Assembly: GCA_950097015.1 (NCBI GenBank)
Contig: CATNEN010000011.1
Span: 2,322,501-2,386,500 of the forward strand
DNA from: Macrostomum hystrix
Lineage: Eukaryota; Platyhelminthes; Macrostomidae
Length of the DNA: 64,000 nucleotides
Reading direction: 5' to 3'
The position numbers and the translations under genes are program-made. Each line of letters begins with the position of its first letter. Position 1 is the stretch's first letter. The notes under the pieces are model-generated. The model was given only the letters and a program-made list of their open reading frames with translations. It made no database searches and was not told the DNA's origin. This document shows positions 12,384 through 22,100 of the stretch, one piece after another.

Positions 12384-12956
12384 CTCTATCTATTTGCAGG
12401 GGGCCCGGGGCACTTGTCGCACAAGCGACGGAGCGGCACGCCCCCAGACCGGCGAATTAGGCGCTTAGCGCCCATCGCGCCGCCTCACCTGAGCAGGCAC
12501 CACACACAGCAGCACAGACCAGCCGGGGAGGGCAGGAGGCACCCAGAATAGGCAGTAGTGCCCCCACCCCAGCCCCACACGCACAGAGCCGGAGGGCGGA
12601 AGGCTGATAAGAAATCAGTCCTCAGGGGGGTGATGAGTGTACACATATCCAATCGCGCTGACGGAAGTCCAGAAAGCGCGCGGCGGTGTACACCCGCCCC
12701 CCAGCCCCCGCAGGGCCTCACGCCCCAGCGCCAACGCACACAACTCACACAACGCAGAACAGGCACACACAGAAAGGTAGGAGCGAAGCTATTATTTCAA
12801 GCTTTGATTGCACGAAATATGGTGCACCTCCGCCGGTCGCTACTGTCCAAACCCTCCAACAGGTCCCGAAATTAATCGTGACTTGAAGGGAGATTCGAAC
12901 TAGCGTCCATTGGAGTGCGAGGCAGCGACGCTAGCCGCTGACCCACTCGCCCACAC
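12384..12956 (-). mobile_element. GC-rich tRNA-derived SINE with 13-bp target duplication
   Basis: The 573-bp insert is flanked by perfect direct repeats 'atgattgttgatt' at 12371-12383 and 12957-12969. On the minus strand it begins with a tRNA-like head: 'gagtgggtcagcggctagcg' (A-box-like) and 'agttcgaatctc' (B-box-like) about 40 bases on, then a GC-rich body ending in 'cgggccccctgc' and an A-rich tail 'aaatagatagag'. The GC content is far above that of the flanks. The head is not an intact tRNA gene. This SINE family differs from the 26.9-kb family. Confidence 0.8.
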
Positions 12957-12969
12957 ATGATTGTTGATT

Positions 12970-13639
12970 ATGTTGTATTGATTTTATCGTTTTTTATTAT
13001 ACTTGTATTATTGAATTAATATGGATTTTCCTCCTAGTTTCATATTGATTTAACGTTTTTCTTCCTAATCACCAGGTCTTCGACAAGAATAGCTTTATAT
13101 CTCGACGATGATGACATCGTTGACCGTTTTAAAAGCTTTAAAAGTTATTTCTTGAAAAGCGATCATTTTGGTTTGGGATCCATCGTGGGTATTTGAAATA
13201 CTTAAGATACTCTTGGACAAAGTTTAACCTAAAAAAGTGCAAAATAAAAGTACACAATCCTACAGACGAGATTTGAGAAGGAATTAATTATCTTTTTTGC
13301 AGCGTAATTGAATTTTGAATAATTAGCAATTGTCAAATCGGGCATTACTGCACGAGATAGGATGGGTCCACATTTCATAGCTTCTGCCATGCACTCTTCA
13401 GTTGGCCCATTAATAATTGACTTTAACATCTACTTGAATATGCAGCTTTGAAATTTATTATTTGTAGAATTCCAGTGTTATGCACAGCTTCCAGTGCCTG
13501 CTTCAGTGCACAAACCCTGAACTAAACTGGAATGATCTGGTTCAGCTCTGGACTTAGCAGCTAATCAAAAACTAATAACCCTGCCGAGGAAGAAGTATGA
13601 GTATTATCACACAAAGGATTCAACACGGATAGATAAAAT
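12970..13639. other. Intergenic, no feature seen
   Basis: AT-rich unique DNA without recognised coding or RNA features. Confidence 0.5.
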
Positions 13640-14065
13640 ACCTAAATGAAAGGGTGAGAAATGACGGCAATATCAAAGAACCTAGAACCTAAAAAACTAA
13701 GAGGTGGCGGTAAGATCAAGAACCTAGAAAAAAAGAATGAGATGTCGGCGGTGGGAAAGAACCTAGATGAATGAATGAGATTTCGGCGGTGAGATCAAAG
13801 AACATAGATAAAATAATGATATTTCGACGGTGAGATCAAAGAAGCTACATAAAAGTATGAGATGAGATGTCGGCGGTGGGAAAGAACCTAGATGAATGAA
13901 TGAGATTTCGGCGGTGAGATCAAAGAACCTAGATAAAATAATGATATTTCGACGGTGAGATCAAAGAAGCTACATAAAAGTATGAGATGAGACAGGTGGC
14001 GCTAGATCAGAAAACCTATATGAAAATTTGAGAGACGGCGGTAAGATCAAAGGACGTAAATTTAC
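13640..14065. repeat. Degenerate minisatellite with a 125-bp tandem duplication
   Basis: Units of about 40 bp share 'ggcggtgagatcaaagaacc' and 'tagat(g)aaa'. A three-unit block starting 'gatgtcggcggtgggaaaga' occurs at 13741 and again at 13866, a 125-bp tandem duplication. The same core ('gcggtaagatc') forms the array at 17.3-17.9 kb. Confidence 0.75.
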
Positions 14066-15284
14066 CAGTAAGAGGTAAAAGCCGGTGACTCTTCATATCA
14101 TTTTAAAAACTTTATTAAAAGGTAAGCCAAACAAATTTAGTCAATAAAACAGGTTGGGAGTGAGATATCATTGCCATAATAGCACAATAAAAATGACTAG
14201 CTTGGATTAGCTCGCTGATGAGATATTGCGTAATAAAGGAACAGGTTAATAGAGTATAAATTAAAAAAGCAGACAAACTTTTATGTAGTTTTTTAGATTC
14301 GATGCTTGTAATCTCTGTGACGACTAGCAACCTAAAAAAGTTTTTTGAAAAATACATATTTACAAACTAAAGACAAACAAAAAACAATAAAATTTGAATA
14401 AATTCCTAGAATCGGACAACAATTAAAGACACAACAGGAAACCCATTTGTACACAGACAAGCTACAACAAAAGCATGCAGCGAATAGAATTCAGACTAGT
14501 AAATTATAGCACTGCAAAATTATAAAACTCATGGTAGAACTCATTTGCTGTTAATAACAAAATAGAATGCTTTGTAGCCTCTCGTTACATCATAACTAAT
14601 GAAAACAGCTGCGAAAAAGTCAGACAAGGTTTTGCAAAAATAGTTGTTCAATGACAAAATCTGGTAAACAAAAAACAAAAAAGTAAATGTTTCTAAAGTT
14701 CGATTTAAATTGCGTTTTTTTCACAAACAAGAAAAGTTAACGACATTGTCGTGATTAGTAATCGAAGTCATTGTTCATTTTTTCTATCATAGTTCGTGTA
14801 GCCAAATTTAAAATGGCTAGTCATATTCGATTGGTTGCTATTTTTAGAACATGAAGGGAATTCCCAAATTGAAACCCATTTTCTATTGTTAAGTGTTTCA
14901 CGTGTTACCTGTTAGATCAAGAACTCAGCACAGCAGAAATAAAGTTTTATTTGCTTCACTAGGTAAAATCACGATCTAAACACAGTTGTAGATGTACAAA
15001 AAGTATGAGAAAAAGACGAAAGAATGACGCCTTTAGACAAAAGTCTAGAAAAAATCGATACTTCATTAGAAGTGCCAGGTGACACCTGTGCGCGCGTTTG
15101 GCTGCGAAATATTTGTTGTAATAAGTGTCGCAGTTTGAGTATTGCAAATTAAATGTAATGCACTTACTAATACATTCGTTAATTGTAGGTTTGTTTAATA
15201 AAGTTTATAAAACTATATTACTTACTATTTAGAAAAAAAGTTAATAGACCCTTTCAGTTTTTGTTTTATCGTATAGCCCGATTA
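14066..15284. other. 3' flank of the adhesion gene, no other feature
   Basis: AT-rich. Possible minus-strand poly(A) signals for the gene ending at 15623 are ATTAAA near 15199 and AATAAA near 14951; neither can be confirmed. Short open frames are not supported as genes. Confidence 0.4.
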
Positions 15285-15565
15285 ACACCTGATTTAATAA
15301 CTTCCCGGTACCTTATAATCACCTGGTCTAATTATCACCTGACCTAATTAACACCTAGATTAAGTGCCACCTGTACGAATTTACCCTAGGTTTAGTTCTT
15401 TTTGGGCTTAATTGTTGTCTAACCTAATTATCACCCGACTTAATTAAGACCTAGCGTAAATTTTTACCTGGTATAATTGCCGACTTGCCTAATTATCTGG
15501 TCATCTGGTCTGCTGATCACATCGTCAAGTTTTTACCTAGACTAACTATTACCGATAATTCGCGC
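15285..15565. repeat. Decayed 16-bp array, inverted relative to 19.6 kb
   Basis: Irregular 'taattatcacctgaccta' and 'taattaacacctagatta' units. This is the reverse complement of the regular array at 19612-20060 ('taattaggccaggtga'), with many substitutions and gaps. It lies just downstream of the last exon of the adhesion gene. Confidence 0.7.
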
Positions 15566-15622
15566 CTGATTACCGAACGTACAATTGACCAACCGATTAC
15601 AATGAGATTCTAAAATGCCAAT

Positions 15623-16183
15623 CTAAAAATTTGCAACCAAGAAAGAGCAAAGCCAGGTAATAGCAGTCATCAGCGAACTCAGGTGTCCAGCGCTGATGGC
15701 AGATGTGCCCTTAGCGGTGCTAGTCCACCCGATGACGTCGACACTGTGCGGCTTTGATGGCGTCTGAAACACCAGCACCTCGTGCTTCTCGGACAAGCCC
15801 AGACTATTGCCGGCTTGCACCTGCACCTCATAATGAGCGCCAGGTTGTAAGCGTTCAATATTGTAGGCAGTTTCACCTGGTGGCAGCTGGGGGTTCAACG
15901 AATGCCAACCGGTGAGGACCCGCCGAACCACGGGCCTGTTGTCCGGACCCAGTTCGGCAACTACCTGGCGAATCCGGATGTGATACCTGTCAACAGGTAG
16001 GCCGCCATTGTTCAACACTCGCCAGCGTAGCAGGAAGGCGCGTGGGTCTTTGCTGACAAAGTCTTCTATCAGACGAAATTTAGTTGGAGGTGTGAGATCG
16101 CCAGTGGTGTAATTAATCTGGGCTCGACCGCCAACACCGGCAAGGTTTCTGGCGGCGATGTACACTTTGTAGTTGGTTCTCGG
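15623..16183 (-). CDS. Adhesion gene exon 4 (FN3-1 end, FN3-2, C-terminus)
   Basis: Acceptor 'tatatgcag|ccg', phase 0. It begins PRTNYKVYIAARNLAG, the typical FN3 F-G strand signature, carries a full second FN3 domain (motif LQPGAHYEVQVQAGN), and ends at a stop after the hydrophobic tail. Confidence 0.9.
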   Translation of the reverse strand, partial: PRTNYKVYIAARNLAGVGGRAQINYTTGDLTPPTKFRLIEDFVSKDPRAFLLRWRVLNNGGLPVDRYHIRIRQVVAELGPDNRPVVRRVLTGWHSLNPQLPPGETAYNIERLQPGAHYEVQVQAGNSLGLSEKHEVLVFQTPSKPHSVDVIGWTSTAKGTSAISAGHLSSLMTAITWLCSFLVANF

Positions 16184-19100
16184 CTGCATATACCGAATCT
16201 GAGTGTGTTTAAGCGATTTAGAACATTTAAAAGTGTTTGAAAATACGTCTGGCAGTAAAATTAAACTTTGGCGGTAGAATCAGAAAGTGCTGAATTAGTG
16301 GTGGCATCATGTGATTTACATGCATAATATATTATTATTATTAACTGCTGGCAGCGGCACATTTGATGACACTAGACCTGCAGCCAGCGAGGAGGCAATT
16401 CTGCCCATTTCTCTGAATCCTGAGCACACACGCACACAGATGTACACTGGCACACGCTGACACCGGTGTGTACATCTGCCCTGACTTTTTCATCTTCAGA
16501 CAGTGTCCAATCTCACTGTGCCTTGGAGGTTGGCCCTAAAGGGCGTAAATTGCACCACAAGCCCCCAAACCTTCTCTCTGCGACGGCTTACTCCCGATTC
16601 GCCGAATCCCGATTCGCCGAATTCCCTCTTTGCCGAAAAAATTGCTAAGAACATTTTTTGCTGAGCTACCGTACCTCATTACACTTTTACTTTCGGCTCT
16701 ACAAGGATGTCCAGCAAGTTTTCCTTTTTCCGAAGTACCTGTGATGTTCTTCTTTGCTCACTTAATCTACGTTTCAGAAAGTTAATAAAAATTAGAAGCA
16801 AGTTTACAAGCTAATGAATGAAGAAAGTGCATTTCATTCAAGTTAGTTTTTTAATTAATTTCAATACAATAGAAATAGAGTTCCAATGTTTGACTAACAC
16901 TCAAAGAGGGCTATGGTTATGTGGTTTAATTTTAATTTATGATAAAGTAAGATGTATTGAATCAGGATTCGAGTTAGGAATTTCGGCGAATCGGGATTCG
17001 GCGAATCGGGAATTTCGGCGAATCGGGATTCGGCGAATCGGGAATTTCGGCGAATCGGGATTCGGCGAATCGGGAATTTCGGCGAATCGGGATTCGGCGA
17101 ATCGGGAATCGGCGAATCGGGATTCGGCGAATCGGGAGTAAACCCTCTGCGACTGCGCCTTAAGTGATAGAGGCCTCGCCGCGGAATCGAGCTCAGGGAC
17201 ATAATGCATTAACATAATGCAAACGCATTAACTGCTCTTCCATTCATCCGGTATAGTATCGGTAACAGTTAGACGCAGGTTCAATATTTTATTAAGTAGC
17301 GGTGACTAATCAATCGTGGCGGTAAGATCAAAAAAGAACAGGTGTGAATGGCTAATAAGTAGCGGTAAGATCTAAAGGAACAGGTGTGAATGGCTAATAA
17401 GTAGCGGTAAGATCTAAAGGAACAGGTGTGAATGTCTAATGTAGCGGTAAGATCTAAAGGAACAGGTGTGAATGGCTAATAAGTAGCGGTAAGATCTAAA
17501 GGAACAGGTGTGAATGGCTAATAAGTAGAGGTAAGATCTAAAGGAACAGGTATGAATGGCTAATAAGTAGCGGTAAGATCTAAAGGAACAGGTGTGAATG
17601 TCTAATGTAGCGGTAAGATCTAAAGGAACAGGTGTGAATGGCTAATAAGTAGCGGTAAGATCTAAAGGAACAGGTGTGAATGGCTAATAAGTAGCGGTAA
17701 GATCTATAGGAACAGGTGTGAATGGCTAATTAGTAGCGGTAAGATCTAAAGGAACAGGGGTGAATGGCTAATAAGTAGCGGTAAGATCTAAAGGAACAGG
17801 TGTGAATGGCTAATTAGTAGCGGTAAGATCTAAAGGAACAGGTGTGAATGGCTAATTAGCAGCGGTAAAATAAATAAAAAACGCGGAGCTTTTCTGAGCA
17901 GTTACGGACGGAGAGATCAGACGAAACAGTTCAAAACTAGTAATTACTGGCGGCAAGATCAAACAAAGGCACTAACTCGTATCCTGCCGTCGAGATCAAA
18001 CGCCGCCGGCCCGATCTCGGGTCCGTTGTTGACCCGATAGTGCAGCTCGTAGCCAATGAGGCGCACTCCACCTGTATCAGCTGGCGGTAACACGGTGAAG
18101 GACAAACAAGTCGGTGTGCTTTCCACCGTGTCCACCAGCACATCAGGTGTGCCGGGCCTTCTCGCCTCCAGCAGCAGGGCCGGCTGGGATTGCGCCCTGC
18201 CAAGCTGGTTGGTTGCTGTGCACACGTAGCTGCCATACACAGGTGCCCCAGGCGCAGGTGGTGAGACTCGAAGGACAGACACGGTCTCGTCCTGCAGTCT
18301 GGGAGTTGCCTCCGCGGCACTAGAAATTCCAGGTGTGCCCAGGTCGATCGGAGAGTCATTCAATTGCCAAGCAATGTCCGGCGCTGGGTTGGCTCGGGCC
18401 ACACAGCGGATCTCGACTTGGTGCTGCTGCCACGTGTACTGATGACTTGCCTGGCTGGGTTCGAGTATCACTGGCGGGTAGAGCACCTCCAGAAGGCCTG
18501 TGTAGGTAGCCGTGCCAGACTGAGTGCTGGCTATGCACGTGTACTTGCCACTGTCTGAGGGCCGCAGATCTACCGGTTGTTGGGGAATATCAAAATTTAG
18601 CTATCAAAATTGAGTCTTCTCAATAAGAGACCGTCTTAGTTGTTGTTTTAGGCTTGTGTTCAGGTCGTCAGACTCATGGCTTGAAGGTCGGGCGTTCGAT
18701 TCCCGACTCCACGAGAAAAATCTGTGTCCTTTTAGCAAGACACTTGACTCTGCATTGCTTCAGTTCACCCACCAGTCCATGGACTGAACAGCCGTACGCA
18801 GCCTTCAAATGAATGTGGTCGACAGGTACAGCCGCAGCTATTACGCGGCGCATCTGAAGGCTGCGTACGGCTGTTCAGTCCACGGACAGTGGGGGACGTC
18901 ACACCCACCCTCAATTACCCCAGCTGATGCTGGCACCCATTTGACAGCTGGGTGAACTGAAGCAACACAGAATTGATATCTTACTGAAGGACACAAATTG
19001 TTCCACTGGCGTCCCGAATCGAACCCCCGACAACTAAGTCGTTAGTCCGACCTTGTAGCCAATATACAGTATAGCTCAAAGATAGATACTTGTAGAGCGA

Positions 19101-22100
19101 AGCTGGCACATGTATAGACGTACAGTTCTTGAAACTAAAATATTGCACGCCGGAGGAAGCTTGTATAGCTCACAGAATTTCGGCTTGAATCTATTGAAAT
19201 TATAAGATTTAAACGTAGATCTCGCAGATTTTTATTACACATGTACTTTTATTTGATCACCATTTTAATTTGCGGCTCCCTAGATTCTAAATGAAGTCTC
19301 GCACACCCCAGTTTATTTCGGGTCAAATGATGGATCGCATCTAATGCCTCATCTATTTTTCCTATCTCATTTCATTTCATAATTTTAAATCTCCTGTTTT
19401 TTCAGATTGATTTACCTAAGAGGTTCAGCCCTACTCGAGGCGGTTCTCAATATCCTCATTTATCCTTCCGTTAGGATTCTGGCTAATGCAAACTTGTTGT
19501 AACATTATTGTATATTGAATAACTCGTAGTATAGAATAAGCATTATTCCATAGCATCGTATATACTAAACTATAGAATAAGAAATAATTATTCCAGGCTA
19601 TAATAAGACCTTTTTGACATTTCGGCCACTTGATAATTAGGCCATGTGATAATTAGGCCAGGTTATAATTAGGCCAGGTGATAATTAGGCCAGGTGATAA
19701 TTAGGTCAGGTGATAATTAGGCCAGGTGATAATTAGGCTAGGTGATAATTAGGCCAGGCGATAATTAGGCCAGGTGATAATTAGGCCAACTGATAATTAG
19801 GTCAGGTGATAATTAGGCCAGGTGATAATTAGGCCAGGTGATAATTAGGCTAGGTGATAATTAGGCCAGGCGATAATTAGGCCAGGTGATAATTAGGCCA
19901 ACTGATAATTAGGTCAGGTGATAATTAGGCCAGGTGATAATTAGGCCAGGTGATAATTAGGCCAGGCGATAATTAGGCCAGGTGATAATTAGGCCAACTG
20001 ATAATTAGACAAGGTGATAATTAGGCCAGGTGACAATCAAGCCAGGTCATAATTAAGCCGGTGTCTTACCGGATATCTCCATTTTGAGCTTAGCGTAGCC
20101 TGAGTTCTTCTCTTCGGACAGCTGCACCCGGCCGGACATCGCCGCAACGTCCTCTGCGCTGTCTCCGTCGCCCTCGCGCTGGAACTTCAAAGCGATGTCG
20201 GCCGAGTCGGCGCCCTGAGCCCTGCAGCTCAAAGCTGCCGTTGAGCCGACCTGGGCCGAGGCGTGCATCAGGGACTTCTCTGTGATGCGTGGCTTGTAGA
20301 TCACTTTCGGCGTGAGCCTTGAGGAATTCAGAATGACAGTCTTTTAGGGATTTGTTTGGATATTGGATTTACCGATTGATTTGCTTGGTTTTTGGCCAAA
20401 TCCGTTTGGGTACGCAAATCGGTTAGGGATCTCGAGCTGTAATGTGGATCAGGGATTTGGAGAGACTGAAATTGTATTCTGTGATCAGAGGGGACCAGAA
20501 GGATGGGAATCAGGGGATTGTTGATCAGAGTGATGTGGATCAAATGGATAGGGATCAGAAGAATAGGGATCAGAGGGATAGGGATTAGAGGGATGGGAAT
20601 CAGAGGGATGGGATCAGAGGGATGGGGATCAGAAGCATGGGGATCAGAAGGGATGGGGATCAAAGGGATGGTATCAGAGGGATGGGAATCAGAAGAATGG
20701 GGATCAGAAGGGATGGGGATCAGAAGAATGAGGATCAGAAGGAATGGGGATCAAAGGGATTGGGTATCAAAGGGATGGGTATCAGAGGGATGGGGATCAA
20801 AGGGATGGGGATCAAAGGGATGGGGATCAAAGGGATGGGGATCAAAGGGATGGGGATCAAAGGGATGGGGATCAAAGGGATGGGGATCAAAGGGATGGGG
20901 ATCAAAGGGATGGGGATCAAAGGGATGGGGATCAAAGAAATTGGGATCAGAAGGATGGGATCAGAGGGATGGGATCAAAGAGATGCGATCATTGTGACGG
21001 AGATTTAAAATACGCTCGTATAAATATATTGTTGTTTAGTATCGTTTAAAAGCCTAGATTATTTTGATGAGACGATGAAATGACATCAAACTATGCATGA
21101 CGTAATCAATGATAAAAAAGCAACTCGAATGAGAATGAGTATGTGAATGAGAACAGCTCCAAGACTTGAAGCATCAATCCATGCAGACTCAAATTGATGG
21201 ATGGGTGAATCTGCACAACCCCCGTGGATCAAGTCCTTGCCATAAGTAAAGCTTTATTTTTATCCCTAATCTTTTATCCTCACGAAACACAGGCCCCATT
21301 GCTTCTATCAGTATCAAGTTTCGCGATCAAGGCATTGCTACATTTTTCTGTCTCTAAGCAGTCGGCAGATTTAGGTTTTCTGTTTTTTTTACGGAGAATA
21401 TTGTTGCCAGACAGAATACATTAGATGCTGGACTTATAGCAGGAAAATCTAATATACATATTTACGTATATTATATTCTCAATTAATTTACCTCTTGTTT
21501 TTTCCCAATTGATATCAGGTTGTTTTACTCTATGGGATTTTGTAGCCTAGTAGTTAAAGCATCGGTTGGACATTTCACCAAGCGGTCGTGAGTTCGATTC
21601 TATTGTTTTATTATTTTATTATTATTATGTTTTTATATAGAACAACGAGGCTATGGGGTTCTGCCTAGAGGTTAGAGCGTCGGACTCACGACTTGAAGGT
21701 CGGGGGTTCGATTCCCGACTCTACTGGAACAATCTGTGTCCTTTAGCAAGACGCTTAACTCTGTATTGCTTCTGTTCACACAGCTGTGGCAACTGGCGGT
21801 GGGTGTAGCGTCCCCCCAGTCCATGGACTGAGTAATCGTACGCAGCCTTCAGATGCGCCGCCCAACAGCCGCGGCTGCACTTTTTGACTAATTGGGGCCG
21901 GTATAAGCAATTATCATTACTTTAATTACTGTTATTTACTCTACTCTGCTCTATTCTATTCACTTCTCTCATTCTTTAAAATGTTGGTATCATTAATTTT
22001 CTCTGTTATCGATTCAAAGATATTAGGCTTATTTACAAAGAGTGCATGATTTTGTTTAACTGCATTAGTACCAGGAAAAATTTAACGACCGTTTTCGTAT

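Larger units (their letters stand above)
16351..17165 (+). repeat. Interspersed repeat family B, copy 3 (interrupted)
   Basis: Left part 16351-16584 matches copies 2 and 4, beginning 'ggcacatttgatgacactag'. The 3' end resumes at 17145 as 'ctctgcgactgcgcc' after a 560-bp insertion. An (ATT)n tract precedes it. Confidence 0.75.
16184..17976. other. Intron 3 of the adhesion gene
   Basis: 1,793 bp. It holds a family B repeat, the foldback-like element and the 42-bp array. A degenerate array unit ('ctggcggcaagatcaaac') reaches to within roughly 10 bp of the exon 3 donor. Only about 170 bp next to exon 4 and short joins are otherwise unassigned. Confidence 0.7.
18570..20069. other. Intron 2 of the adhesion gene
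   Basis: 1,500 bp. Contains a tail-to-tail SINE pair (18651-19065), about 550 bp of AT-rich unique DNA (19066-19611) and a 16-bp array that starts within about 10 bp of the exon 2 donor. Confidence 0.7.

Noticed and set aside
17285-17880. CRISPR-like array
   Set aside because: The 42-bp units are contiguous without variable spacers, and the genome is eukaryotic with introns.
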